This document shows, piece after piece, positions 45,272-58,664 of a stretch of DNA of 64,000 bases. Each line of letters begins with the position of its first letter. Position 1 is the first letter of the stretch. A program made the position numbers and the translations under genes. Below the pieces are notes generated by a model. That model made no database searches and was not told the DNA's origin. It was given only the letters and a program-made list of their open reading frames with translations. Location of the stretch: positions 31,058,579-31,122,578 of the forward strand of contig CM055313.2 in assembly GCA_029255685.2 (NCBI GenBank), read 5' to 3'. The stretch comes from Silene conica (lineage: Eukaryota > Streptophyta > Magnoliopsida > Caryophyllales > Caryophyllaceae).

Positions 45272-46600
45272 CACTGGTACAAAAAACCCCTATCGTGTCG
45301 CAGCTATCGTGACGGTTCTAATAGAAAATGACATAAAAGGCAAAAAAAGTTGGCTTGAAGGAATTGTTTAGGCTATAGGGAGTCTATTGTGATGGTTTTA
45401 ATAAAGATCCGTCACGATAAAATAAATTATTTGTGTCGGTTGTAAGTCGGAACCGCCACAATAAATCATTTGTGACGGTTTTAATTATAACCGACATTAA
45501 TAACGACGCTAAAAGTAGTGATAAAAAAACAACATTATTTTATCAAAAACCGTCACCGTATGAAATTTGTGACGGTTTTAATTATAATAGACGTATTTGC
45601 ATAGAAAGTGTGTGTTGAAGTAAACCCCCTTATCGTGTCGGTTCTAATAGAAAACGACATAAAAGACAAAAAAATTGGCGGGAAAAACTTTTGTAAGCTA
45701 TATGAAGTCTATTGTGGCGGTTTTAACAAAGAACTGTCACAATAAAATAAATTATTTGTGTCGATTTTAAGTCAGAACAGACACCATAAGTCCATAAACC
45801 ATTATAGCGGTTATTAATACAACCGACATTGACACTAGAAACAGTGATAATTAACATTACTTGTTTATCGAAAACCGCCCGCATATAAATTTATGGCGAT
45901 TTTAACTATAATCTCTTATCTATAAAAGGAATAGAATTTAGAGCAATTCTATTGGTTCTTAAATTTTAGAAAAAATAAAAAACTTCCTTCATACCTACCC
46001 CACCACTTACAATCAACTCTTTTATTTCCAAATTCCAAACTATCAATCATAGCTTTAAAGTCTACATTTTAAATACTAATATTACTAAATTAAATAAAAT
46101 TACAACAAAAACAATAATTAAATAGTTGGAAGGTTGAAAAGTAACTTTTTTTCATTTTCTTCATTCCTTTTTGCTTATTTGTGTCGGTTTTAAGTCAGAA
46201 CAGACACCATAAGTCCATAAACCATTATAGCGGTTATTAATACAACCGATATTGACACTAGAAAGAGTGATAAATAACATTACTTGTTTATCGAAAACCG
46301 CCCGCATATAAATTTATGGCGATTGTAACTATAATCTCTTATCTATAATAGGAATAGTATTTAGAGCAATTCTATTGGTTCTTAAATTTTAGAAAAAATA
46401 AAAAACTTCCTTCATACCTACCCCACCACTTACAATCAACTCTTTTATTTCCAAATTCCAAACTATCAATCATAGTTTTAAAGTCTACATTTTAAATACT
46501 AATATTAGTAAATTAAATAAAATTACAAGAAAAACAATAATTCAATAGTTGGAAGGTTGAAAAGTAACTTTTTTTCATTTTCTTCATTCCTTTTTGCTAA
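45272..46600. mobile_element. CACTA-like terminal region with tandem subterminal repeats
   Basis: Begins CACTGGTACAAAAAACCCC, a typical CACTA terminus, followed by many copies of GTGACGGTTTTAAT or complements, as in CACTA subterminal repeats. A block starting at 45281 is repeated from about 45625. A second block, with period 423 bp, occurs at about 45756-46172 and 46179-46595. No transposase and no opposite terminus (GTACCAGTG) is in the window, so it is a fragment or is further interrupted. Confidence 0.65.
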
Positions 46601-46846
46601 TTTGGTAAACATATACTTGCTCATTATTATCCTCTTCGTTTTAATTTACAACAATTGTAAGCAAGATTTATCGAATAAATGTATACCACTCATTCATTAT
46701 GATGGTCTAATTTTGTAGATGAAATAGAATATTAGTTTTCAATCATTAAAATAGAAAAAACAGGACACTGTTAATAAATATATATAGTCCCCTATTAGAT
46801 CGGAAATATAAAAAAAATGGACGAAATAAATAAATTGTAAATGTAT
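46601..46846. other. AT-rich spacer
   Basis: No reading frame, repeat or element edge recognised between the CACTA-like repeats and the LTR of B. Confidence 0.5.
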
Positions 46847-48309
46847 TGATGCGTGTCGTTTATGCACCAAAGATAACCTAGGTCTACTAACTAGAAGCTA
46901 GTGGAAGTAGGGTCTTAAGTAGAGCTCAGTCTATAAGTCACAGAATTGGGGGGGGGGGGGGTTGTTTGAGATTATAACTAAGACGGATATAAAAAAAACT
47001 TAAAATAAGGATGATAAAACAAGTTTCAACAATAAAGAGAGGAATATGTCAAGATTCAGGTCGTCGCGGTAATTAATGTCACATAAAGATTAAGTCAGTC
47101 GAAACAACAAGGAAGTGGGAACGATTAATATTCTTTCGGTCTGAAATCACCCCTGAACTCCCCTATCAACCTTTCGATCTCTAGATAGGTTACGTAAATC
47201 AACCTAAACAAGCCTACCTACCAATCTTTCGATCCAGGTAAGGTTTTACTAGGTAAACTGGTCTCCTGCGTGCACTCATTTGACAAGTTTTATAAATATA
47301 TTGTTTATGGGTGAACTTCGTCGTAAGGACGACTAACATGCAATTCTACGACATAACTACCACGAGTTCCTTCATCCTAACATATAATGGGGATTAGCTA
47401 CGCATGCTTTGGGAAACTAAACTAATAACAACAACGATAACAACAACATTCAACATTGTAAATAAAGGTAAATTACTATAAATCATAAAACAATAAAAGA
47501 TAAGAATAATAAATAGAAGCGAGTAATGAATTACAGTAATGGCGGAAAGAAAGAACATGATCCGAATGCTTGAAAATGAGAAAAACCCTAAGTAGAATGT
47601 TTTAGATCTAAGGAAATGTAAATGACTGCTTAAAAAAGTGTTTGATGAAAAGTACAAACTGGATGTGTAAAAGTGAATTGTAAGTGAATGAATCAAAAGT
47701 CTGCTAACCTAATCCTTATTAACCCTCTAAAAACTTAACCTAAAAACGGAAATAGCAAATCTGGTACGCTTAAGTGACTTGCTCGATCGAGTGACTGAAT
47801 CACTCGATCGAGTAGCTATTCTTCAAAAATAGCTCGATCGAGTAACTTCGAGCTGGCAACTGCTCGATCGAGTAACTCTGGAAACCTCGAAGTTTGGGTC
47901 CTTCCTGCTGACTCCTCGATCGAGTATCACACTATTCGATCGAGGCTTTCTCCTCCTGCATCCACTCGATCGAGTTTTGGTGTTTACTCGATCGAGTAGA
48001 TGACAGATACACTGCTTCTTTTTCGCTTCTTTCTTGCTTTTGTCCTTCGTCTTTGCCTCGGTTACCGTTCCTTTAGGCTTGGTACTGCTAAATCGGGGCT
48101 ATGGGACTCCTTGACTTGCTTCATCCATTAAAAGAGCTCATTTTGGACAGAAAAGACACAATTTCTTCATCTTTTGCATAATTCCAGCAAAATAACTGAA
48201 AATATACCAAAGGAAGAAAAAGGGGGCAAAATGGCACGTAAAGTGCATGAAAATGCATAGAAATGCGTGCTAAATGATGCCAAAAAGTGTATAAAATAAG
48301 CACGCATCA
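46847..48309 (-). mobile_element. LTR of Athila-like element B, minus orientation
   Basis: 1463 bp, TGATGCGTG...CACGCATCA on the plus strand. Right of it lies the reversed polypurine tract and hairpin, so this is the 3' LTR of a minus-strand element. It contains a 14-base G run (46948-46961) and a TCGATCGA array (47780-48000). Confidence 0.82.
47780..48000. repeat. TCGATCGAG palindrome array in LTR of B
   Basis: About nine copies of CTCGATCGAG or variants, in the putative U3 as in the LTR at 340-1608. Confidence 0.9.
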
Positions 48310-49932
48310 AATATCCACAAACCAAACATTTGCTTGTCCTCAAGCAAACTAATGCAACTAAAAGAAGAAAAACAACTAACTAACTACCTAATGGAATGGA
48401 ATCGCCTCAGAACCGACTAAGGACCATGTTGTTGACTATGCAGATGCAGAAATTACTCATCATAAAGTCCAAAGCCAAAAGCAATGAATTCATACATGCA
48501 ATGAAAACAACTTGGACGACTGACTCGAATGACTTGTGTACTTTGGACACTCCCGGATCGCTCTTCTCTCAATCAATGGGTGAACATATATGTGTAAGAG
48601 AGAAGAATAAGAAAATGAAGACAATCTCCTAACTGCTACCAACATATCATGCAATGCAACTAGTATGACAAATGATTCTAACTACCGTACATACGCATAA
48701 CAACCTGTCAAAGTCTATCACATGCCGAATACTTGCATAAATATGGTTATGTGAGGCAAAATGGGTAAAAGGAGGCAAAAAAATGTATGGGTAAGAGAGG
48801 GTAACGGCTCGAGCTAGCTACCAAGACTCAACCAAAAGTGAAACCTTCCAAAATACTCAAAAACAATGCCATCCTCGGCATATCACACAACTAACCCCGG
48901 AATCTTGAATCGGTCAAACAGTCATGCTTAGCAAACACTTTCTTTTTCTATTTTCCTTTTTCTTTTTCTATTCCCAAAGATATAAATAAGCACGAGAATC
49001 ATTTTTCTTTTCTTTTTTTCTATTTCTTTCTTTTTCTTTTGCTAAGTTCATGACAAAAATCATACATCCGAATTCAAGTTCCAAATTCTCAAATACCAAC
49101 TCCGAAAATAAAGATCAAACCAAAAACTGATACAATGAAAATATATACCACTAAACAACACTTCGGCTAGCTCGACACAAGGTATGAAGGTAGGCTAAAT
49201 ATGGGTGTAGTTTATAGGTCAACTCGCAGTTTTTTGGCTAAATGTGGAGTTATATAGGTATATCCAAGTACTCTCCTAACATGTGATACCAACCACAAAC
49301 CATGCGTGCAGGCAAAAAGCAATCAAAAGTCATACATGTGAATGCAATGATATGAAGGGAGTACTACTCTCAATCCTAGATAAACTGGTCATAGATGTCA
49401 CCAGTTATGGCTCTAAAAACTCAGAAAGTGTCTGTAGTTTTCCAAATACAAGTCAAGTCAAGTTCAGAAGTCCAAGTGTAATTTCCAAAACGGAATTCGA
49501 GACATGCTATATGGTTTTTACAAAATGATGATGAAAAACTGTAGAAGACAATCAACTCGAAAATCCTAGATGGCAATATCATCACAGAAAACTCCATTCC
49601 GACTCGATTATATGCAAAAGTAAACGTGCATTTTTTTGTATTTTTGAATTTTTATGTGAGAAAGATAAAATAAAAGGAAAAGAAAAACGAAAAAATGCAA
49701 AAATTAAACGTGAATGCATGCAAAAATTAAAATGCAGACGCAAAAGGATGCATTACACCTCCCCAAACCAAACTAGACAATGTCCTCATTGGCTACAAAA
49801 CAGGGAAAGGGGGTATACAACCTAATACATGTTCCTACAGGCGAAATATATACAAAACTAAAAAGCATAAAAGAAAAACTAAGATGAAAGCAAGGCAAGA
49901 AATATATAACCTCCCCAAACCAGCTGCAGCTG
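48310..49932 (-). other. 3' non-coding region of B
   Basis: In minus sense it holds the same ordered modules as F. Just after the open frame is palindrome CAGCTGCAGCTG plus GGTTTGGGGAGG (49909-49932). Next is CAATG-AGGA-CATTG plus TTTGGTTTGGGGAGG (49755-49791), then a GAAA-rich purine tract (about 48930-49040). Last is TTTGCTTG-AGGA-CAAGCAAA plus the polypurine tract (48310-48348). No gene was found. Confidence 0.75.
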
Positions 49933-50204
49933 TCACTCTGCATCCTCCTCCGAGCTCTCCTCATCACCACTGCCACTCCCCTCACTCCCACTACCACTGT
50001 CACCCTCCTCACTGGAGCTCTCCAGCGCCTCTCCTCCTCCTCTAGCATAGGCATGCTGAGCGGCCTCCTCCGCACGTCGCCTCACCTCCTTCTGTACCGC
50101 TGTCTCCCCAGGTGCCTCAGAAGAGGTTTGGCGGTACCCGCCATCTGGGTATCGGTAAAAAGAGGGGTGAGGACCACTGGGAGGTCGGAATGTGCTAGTG
50201 CGCA
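49933..50204 (-). pseudogene. C-terminal fragment of an unidentified frame in element B
   Basis: An open frame of about 90 residues ends at 49933 and is cut at its 5' side by the J insertion. It has an alanine-arginine-rich segment, then a strongly acidic serine-glutamate tail (GDSGSGSEGSGSGDEESSEE). The place just upstream of the 3' non-coding modules suggests the end of the last frame of an Athila-type element, but I do not recognise a domain. Confidence 0.5.
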
Positions 50205-50498
50205 TGATGCGTGTCTATTTTATGATGTTTTACATCTATTTTTACACGCATTTTATAGCTCATTTACGATGTTTTAGCCTTTATTTCCCTACAATTGTCT
50301 ACTTTCGTATTTTTATGCTCTTTTGTAGAATTATGCGGAAAAGAGGCGATTTCAAGCCAAATTGCTACCCTCGGGATTTTTGCATAACCAAGATAACCAA
50401 CGAGGAGGAGACAACACCAAAGCGCGAACCAAGGACCATAGGATCAATTTAAGACGAATTTAAGGCTGACATACAGGAAAACCGGTCGACCGACCGAC
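50205..50498 (+). mobile_element. Partial LTR of F-family element J
   Basis: TGATGCGTGTCTATTTTATG and the following about 190 bp closely match the start of the F LTR. The copy is cut by K at 50499, within a GGTCGACCGACC box. The rest of J lies to the right, outside the window. Confidence 0.82.
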
Positions 50499-51784
50499 TG
50501 TTGGGAACTAAGTTCCTGATTTTATACTCAAATCTAATGTGAGTTTTGTTTCTTTAAGTTTAGTCATAAAAACTTAAATAGATCTTATGCATGCATGATG
50601 ATATCATAAGATGTGATAGTCCTTACATTGGTTTTAGAAGGTTTATACTCAATAATCTCCTATTACTTGAGTATTCAAACCGAAATACCCTTATAACGAT
50701 CTAACAAAAATCGTCTCCAAAAGATACGTATCAAGGACCCGATCTCAAACTAACACCAATTTTGTTACTAGAAAATTAGTATTAGTGTACTAGAAATATT
50801 AACAATATTACTCTTAATATTATTAATATAGGAAATAATTATTTTCTTATAAAAGTATTTTACTTAAGAAAATGAGAGAATGAGGTTTGTAGTGTGTTGG
50901 ATGAACAAGCATCAACTAACAACTTAGCAAAAACTTACATTCAAATGAGTGTGAAGTGAGTGTGTTTATATAAGCACATAAGCTTGCTAGTGCAAGCATT
51001 ATGGCCAGCTATCACATGCCCACAATGGCCTATGCATGCCTTTCTTTTACTTACACAAAGGCAAGAATATGCCTTACACACTTACACATTTACTTACACA
51101 CACAATCCTTATACACTTACACACACAAACTCACATGCATACTCCATGTTTACACGGTCCAAATGAGGTCCAAAATGGACCCATTTTATCTTTGTCAATT
51201 GTGTCAATTTGTAACATGTCACATATGTTCCATAACACATGACTCAATTTGTTAATTGTGCAATTTTAACTATTAAAATTCATAATTTACAAATTTATTA
51301 CATTTAAATAATTATTCCAGTATTTCGAAATTATTATTGTACAAAATGTAATATCATAATTTTAATTACAACTCTTTGTAATTTTATGATCAACCGTGTT
51401 CATTCTCAATCTAATCGTTTCCCAAACGAATAAATAAAACCGAGTAATAAAACGATTTTATTACTATGACTTTTATTATTATAATCCCATTATAAGAATA
51501 TTCGTCATATAAAATTATTTCCAAAACTTCTAGTTATTAATTAATTTGCATCCAATACAATATTAATTAATTATTCCATTGAGACGGAATTCCCTAAAGA
51601 TATGACCTTAATGGATCAACTGATCACCACCATCATATGACGATAATGTCAAACTCTAGACAGCCAATCATTATCGATAAATGTTGATCAGTCGACTTTA
51701 AAAGAGTAACACTCCCAGTTGTGTTTCATTCAAATGAGTTTTAATTACGTCAACACACTATTGTCGAGGACACTTCCTCCAACA
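50499..51784 (-). repeat. Left (3') LTR of K
   Basis: 1286 bp, TGTTGGGAAC...CTCCAACA. The first about 640 bp match 58665-59305. The U3 box shared with D and G lies at about 51600-51700. Confidence 0.92.
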
Positions 51785-54770
51785 GTCTCCCACTTGTCCG
51801 AGACAAGTGTGTGTTACCAATTCTCTTGCCCTATTACTATCTCCCACTCAATGCATGGTGTCCTCTCAGGTCGTGCCGGCAATTGATTAAAATCTAGAGT
51901 GGTTTATCTCGATCTGGAGTTATAACTACTGACCGGAATTATCTACCATAGATACCTTCTGAGCGTGGCCACGCATTTCTAGTTATTATTCTCCTCGAGT
52001 GGCCTAGAGATATTTCTCAACCCTGACAAGGGGTGGACAATTCCTAATCGACTTATTCCTTCTGGCTGGCCACAACCCATCATAACCCTAAATATGTCCT
52101 TATAAACCCCAGTTACGAAGGTGTTAAGACATAGATCAAAGTTAATCTGAAAACTATGCCACCTCAGAGAACAGTCAATAGTCCAAGAACTGACTCATGT
52201 GAAACACGATAGATGCTCCCGCCACGACCAGGCAGTCTTTTAATAAGAGTACGCCAGAGCGCTATCAGCGGTCATTACCCCGGCAAATGTATCTTAACAT
52301 GTCTATGCCTAGGTGATCGATTAGTCATCCCGTATGACTCTATGGCAATTGAACTCGCCATCAATCGCATCACACATCCGGTTGCATTGAGATGTCACCT
52401 CACTTAAGCAACTAGGGGCGAGGTCATGATAATTCAATTCACTTTAATGGGGTTCAATATGGTCTTACCATCCCATTTGAATTTTACTTGACCTTTCGTG
52501 AGTTATGAATAACTCTAACGATTAGTGGATTAACCATCCAAGTGGTCAACCTTTGAACACTATTTGATTTACGATAAGCTTTAGTGCCTTTCGTTTACTT
52601 TCTTTAATTTTGTAATTATCCTCATTTCGAGTAAACCAGGTTTACCACGTGCGAGCGTTCACTCTGCGGATCATATCCATATATGCTCTCTCATCTGAAA
52701 GAGATAAGTCATCTCATGACTAAGAAATATTATGTGCATTGTATAACTCCCAGCTACAGCAATGATATTACATAATTTGTGAACTTGTGTATTTTGTAGA
52801 ATCTTGTGATGACCATGTAGTTAAAATACAAGTCATTGAGATGCATAGTCAATGAATGTAAGCCAAAGATTATCACAAATCTTTGCTTGGTATCTTGGAA
52901 CTTGAGTCGTTGCAAACCTTTTACCATACGACTAAGTTATCTTCCAAAATCTTGAATTTGTGTTTCATCTTCATTGGAGAATACTTTGACAGTTAATCAA
53001 GGTTTAATCATTGGTTTAACACCTGCTCAACAGGTTATCCTGCAAGCGGCGCGCATCCACTTTACACAATTACACTAATGGCGGAAACATTAGCAATTTA
53101 AACGTGGAAACAATAGTACTTAAGGTTCGATAAATTCCCATGATCCCATCATGGCTATACTATCTTCATCTCCATGAACAACCTTAACACTAATAACAAG
53201 ATGTCTTTTATAATCTCAACTAAACATCCCATGTTCAATTAGATTTAATTCATATCAATATGTCATCTAGAACCAAAACTCGTGTACCTTTTATAAGTAT
53301 CAATGCCTCGTTCCAAACGAGCAATGAGTTGTTTTAGATAACGTTTACTCCCACTAAACTCTAGTTCTTGCCTGATTCTGAAGATCCCGAAGTCATTCCA
53401 TGACTTAATAGGTTCAAATCCTGGAGCAAGAACTCCCACTGAACTTTACATTTAACCGTAAATCATAAAGCTCCCACTCAATTCAATGTTCCTAAACATA
53501 TAATGAATTGAAATGGTTGGGACATAACCATATGTGCTATTGGTCACATCCTTTTCAAATACTCTTTTGAAAAACGGTTATTGAGTTTATTGAATTCATT
53601 CTCAATGAATCACTTTACTACTTTTAACAAAGTTACCCTTAACTTTGCAGATTGCTGGCATCCACATGTCAACATATGCTTCTCCCAATAAATCTCATTT
53701 ATTAGCATGTATGTCTTATAAATTTCATGGTCTTTAGAATTTGCATTGACACATTTAGATCACCATCTAAATCCAAGAACCCTTTCTTGAGCCTTTGCAA
53801 AATCTTTTGAATAATTTTCTTCGAGTGTCCTCCCGTAGTTTCTATAAGAGTATTTTCTTATGGTATACAATTTCTGTGTGTGGGAACTTTCAGTTCCCCA
53901 CATTTATCTTATCTTATACTGTACGAGGACTCTATCATGGATCTTATCCATGTATAGAATTTTTCCTTACTAACTTCAAGAATTTATTCCTGAAGTATCC
54001 CCAGGGCCGGGGCCGTTGGGTTCATAAGGCGTAGTTTTTAAGCAAATCGTAGATCTTATCCACAACTTTATCTACCATTAAAATCATGAGGGGTAGATTT
54101 TCTCAAATCGTAGATCCCATCCACAACTTAATCTTCCTTCTTATTTTTCACATAACCAAAACACAATAACTCCTACTATTCACTAATAGATCATATCCAT
54201 TGTGCTAATCAAAATCATATGTTATTTGTGGCCTTTTCAAATTTCTCCCACTCTATCTTTGTAATAATAATCTCATTTCAGTATCAAAGATAGCTACTGA
54301 GGCCACAAGCAATGACTTTGATGTCGGTTTGTGTACCCTTATGATTTATTACAGAAAATATTCGATTTAAAGCTTAGATAGTTTTGGATGGTTGATAACG
54401 TTTCCTCATAATTGAGTTATAAACTTAATTTTGATTTTGATTTGATTTGAATTGGGTATCCTATACCTATTCGGTTTCAATGGTCATACATTGAAATGTG
54501 ACAATCAATTCTATTTTATGTTTAAGATTTGCAAGTGTTAAACTAAACAAGAACATAATTATAAAACCGATAGTGACTTGGGTTAAAAACCAAGTCACTA
54601 CATCATCCAAAATACAACAAATTGTTCAAGGATTATCCTTTCCTTGTCCAACAAGGAAATAAAACATAGGTTCTAAATTGTTCATACAACACTTGAAATA
54701 CTAGCAAAATAAGAGAAAAACAAAGCTCCTTGATCATCCGAGTGGAGCTACTCTTAGTTCCCTTGATCCA
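51785..54770 (-). other. 3' tail of K with polypurine tract
   Basis: Non-coding. Next to the LTR lies the hairpin CACTTGTC-TCG-GACAAGTG (51791-51809) overlapping the purine tract. The palindrome GCGTGGCCACGC (51963-51974) and neighbouring CACTCGAGGAG match D and G. Further right (52,600-54,700) nothing is recognised. Confidence 0.75.
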
Positions 54771-55798
54771 TCAAGCTTGTTTCTCCTTTCCCTTATCTTT
54801 GCTTTCATGCCCTAATTCAAGTAAGAAGAGCATTCACATCACAACTTGTATCATAATACATAAGTTGAGATTAACATAAAATTGGGATAGTTATCGTACC
54901 AACTGGAAGAATTTTCCCAGCTTTGAGATTGCTGAGATACTTGGAACAGTTCCTCTTCCAATGTCCTTTGCCATTGTAGTAAAAGCATTTGGCCCCTTGA
55001 TGAGGGCTCTTCTTGGAATTGGAGGTGCTTGCCTCAGAAGACACTTTCTTTGAACCTTTGGAAGGTTGCTTCCCCTTTGCCTTACCCTTACTTTTGAACT
55101 TTCCTTTTCTCTTAACATTAATGTTGAGCACATCCTTAGGGGCACTAACATTTAGGCCCATATCCCTTTCAGCTTGCACTAACATTTAGGCCCATATCAC
55201 TTATGTGCAATTCATCGAGAGAGATGTCTTGGTTCCTCATGTTGAAATTCACCCGGAATTGTACATAAGTTTTCACCTTAGACAAGGAATGGAGGATTCT
55301 GTCAATCACTAGTTCTTTAGGAATGTCCACTTGATTCATCCTTAGGGTTTCTACATGCTCAATTAACTTGAGCACATGTGGGCTAGCCTTTTGCCCCTCC
55401 TTAAGGTTGAGATCAAAGAAGGCCGATGCCGCCTCGTATTTGACAATTCTCGAAGCCTTCGAGAACATTGTCACAAGCCTGGAGTAGATCTCATAAGCCG
55501 TGCCAATCTTTATGGCACTCCTTTGGAGTTCCGGCTCCATCGAGAAGATCAAAACATTTTTGATTGCCGCAGACTCCTTCTGATAAGTATCATAGGGTCG
55601 CCTTGCTGCGGCGGTGGGATTTTCTGCAGGTTCAGGAGGTGATTCTTCAATGAGGTATTCGGTCTTACCGTCACCTTGTGCTGCCAACAATAGTTGGGCA
55701 TCCCAATCGGCAAAGTTTGCCCCATTCTTTTCTAGCTTACAACGATCCATGAAGGAACGTAACCATGAAGTGTTCGTAGTAGTGGTGGAAGTGGTCAT
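54771..55798 (-). pseudogene. gag: Copia gag of element K, two exons, broken by a duplication
   Basis: Minus strand. Start chosen at 55798 (MTTSTTTTNTSWLRSF), which aligns with gag of D; an upstream in-frame ATG at 55837 is less likely. The core matches D and retains about 20 residues missing in D. A 34-bp tandem duplication (from 55142 and again from 55176) breaks the frame. The zinc knuckle reads CFYYNGKGHWKRNC, with its second cysteine replaced by tyrosine. A candidate intron 54812-54899 joins to exon 54771-54811, giving a tail ending DKGKEKQA that is homologous to D. Confidence 0.82.
54812..54899 (-). other. Candidate gag intron of K
   Basis: 88 nt, donor G|GTACGATAAC, acceptor TTGAATTAG. 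The position and phase match the D intron, and the spliced tail is homologous. Confidence 0.62.
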
Positions 55799-58650
55799 GA
55801 TTGATTTTGATATGAAAAATTGACTACAAAATTTCAAACATATGAAGAAATTAAATGCTAATCGTTTTAATTTTCATTTTAACTCGTAAACATTTTTACT
55901 AAGTTGATGCATCTATAAAATGACCTCTATCCAATTTTATAAATGATTCCAAGACCCAAACCCATACCCCCGAAATCGTGAACCACTGGAACTCCGACCC
56001 AATGATATGGTTTGGTGGGTTAAAAATAAACCGGTTCTACCATAGAACTCTTGGTTGATGACAAATCATAATTTATTCATCTTAGCCCGGAACACATTGA
56101 CCACTGGCCCTCTACACTTTCGTTGAGTACAAACCAAATTTCATTTGCATCGAGATGCGATCCGCCCACTGGACTGAATCCACCTCATTGCCCCACTTAT
56201 CCTACGTAATGGGGTTTGTACTGCCCACTGGACTAGCACCACCCCACGAAATAGAAGCTCATGGGTTCTACTATTTGGTAAGGCTAATTCTCAATTGTTT
56301 TTGTTTAATATAGAGGTCTTGTCAATTTATTATCTATCTCCTTTAAGCGAATTAAATCGGTGAACTCGATAATTATAATTGACACGGTCGTTATTAACGA
56401 TCTAAACTAATATGCATGTTTATGGCGATTTGGCTATGCATGCAAACATATTAAAATGCAAAAATAAAAGCAATAAAGCAATAAAATCCTAGTATGGCCT
56501 TCCTAGTAATAGTAAAACTAATTAACTATTACAAATTCGGAAACCAACTCCATGGTCCCTTGAATTTCATTGGCACGCCATCCAAGAAAACACCGTCTTG
56601 TCGGAACTCCTTTCCGTATGGCACCGTCGTTCGGAATTACAATAAAATAATACAACTACTCTATTGTAAAACTGAAAAATTAAATTTAAATTACAAACCC
56701 GTGATACGAGATCACATAAATTACAACCGAATCAATATTCCCTTTCATTACGGGTAATATTGATTAAAACTAGGATAAATTGATAAGAATACTCTGAACT
56801 ATGGGTGTCCTGCTCAAAATACTCCAAACTTTATTTTAACTACCAATATAACCAACTAATGCCCTCATTTGCTTTGAATAGAATTTGTTGTTTTGTTAAG
56901 TTGTTGTAGCATGTTTTAATGCTATGATTAGGTAAATAGATTAACATAGAAGTAAAAAGAGAAAGACGGGTTAAAGAAGGGTTAAAGAAGGGTTAGAAAT
57001 TTTTTCACTTAATTAGCATGTAACAAGTCATATATTATAATAAAAGCGATTGAGAGCATTAGTTGATTATATTGGTAGTTAAAATAAAGTTTGGAGTATT
57101 TTGAGAAGGACACCCATAGTTCAGAGTATTGTTATCAATTAATCCTTAAAACTAAGGTCATACTAAGAAAATTACATAATTCCAAATTACATAAATAACA
57201 TTCAAAATATGACATTCATATTAAATAAAATGCAATAATAAAATATGTATGCACATGCTCAATTTTTAATGCCAAATCGCCTTATGGGAGCAAATATCTC
57301 ATATTTGTTTACGGTTTTTACGGATATGCGCGATTTTAACTATTAAAATCATCAAAATTACATAAATCTAATTTATGTCCAAGTTAATCATCATAACTTA
57401 CTTTAGTAATCAATGTTTAGTCTCTACTAATATTTGATCATGATATAACTTGATTTTGCATTATTGTTCATAAATTACTTGTAATTTCGGGAAAAATAAA
57501 CAAAATACGGCCAAATGAGTCAATAAAATTCGAAATTTAAAATTCAAAAATTTTAAACTTTCTGGAAATTTTCTAAAACTTCAGAAATTAATAAAATGGT
57601 CTTATGCAAATATATATGGTTTATTTGTTAAATAAATCGTATAAAAGCCGTTTTTATGGTTAAAAATCCGATTTAAATTATAAAAACTTGCAATAATTTG
57701 CCATAAATTTTTAGTCATCCTAATTAGAACCTGAAAATGACCAAAAATTACAGACCATGCTCGAAATTGTATTTTACGACTCATAAATTACGATTATTAA
57801 CTAATTAACTAATAAAAAATTAATAATCATAAAAACAGAAACGTTTTGATATCCATCTTATAGATATGATGTTCCTATTATATAAGACATATATGGGTAA
57901 ACATTTATGCCATAATATTGAAATTAACTATTTTTAACAAAATAAGTCACTATTTATCCGATTTCAACTATTAAAATCTTAAATCATGCAACACTTGAGA
58001 ATAAATTCCCAAAATTTATATACATTCTTTAAATATTGCATGTGACATTGTGTAAAAATTTTATGGCAAAATTCCAACTATAACTATTAAAGTCGAATTT
58101 AAGTCACTATTAATCCGATTTTTACTATAAAAATCATTAATCATGCAAAATAAATTCAATAAATCCGAAAATTTATACAGGTATTTTATATATTGCATGT
58201 GACATCTCATAAAATTTTTAAGGTCAAATTCGAAATATAACCTTCTATACCCATTTTTACTCATATTATGACTATTTATCTCATAAAATTCATAATCCAT
58301 GCATATTAACTCCATTTCTTACGAAAAATCATATACATTATATTAAATATGCATGTGAGAACATATCAAAAAATCTCGGCCAGATGTTAAGTTTTACTAT
58401 TTTTCCCATTAATTGTTGTTTAAAACCGTTTTAAACAACAAAATATACAAATAAATATAAAAATGAACAATAAAAATCCATAAAATTATTTTTATGTCCT
58501 AAAACCATTTTAGAAACAGAAACTTTAACATGCAAAATTATTTTGTGATTTATGATAATAAATCCAAAATATTTCGAAAATTCGAAATATATATGTTAAT
58601 CCGATTTTAACATAAAACATAAATCCGATCATGCATGCAACAACTGTAAT
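55799..58650 (-). other. Leader of K (2.8 kb, non-coding)
   Basis: Blocks at about 55900-56300 and 56540-56640 match the leader of D in reverse complement. It is interrupted by the MITE at 56773-57145. The rest is AT-rich without a gene. Confidence 0.72.
56773..57145. mobile_element. Mutator-like MITE with 9-bp target duplication
   Basis: 373 bp with terminal inverted repeats of about 90-105 bp (GGATAAATTGATAAGAATAC at the left end, with few mismatches to the right end). It is flanked by a perfect 9-bp duplication TTAAAACTA (56764-56772, 57146-57154). Long inverted repeats and a 9-bp duplication fit Mutator-like MITEs. No coding. Confidence 0.88.
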
Positions 58651-58664
58651 TCTCTGATACCACT
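58651..58664 (-). other. Primer binding site of K (Met type)
   Basis: In minus sense AGTGGTATCAGAGA adjoins the right LTR; the core TGGTATCAGAG fits initiator Met tRNA. Confidence 0.85.
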
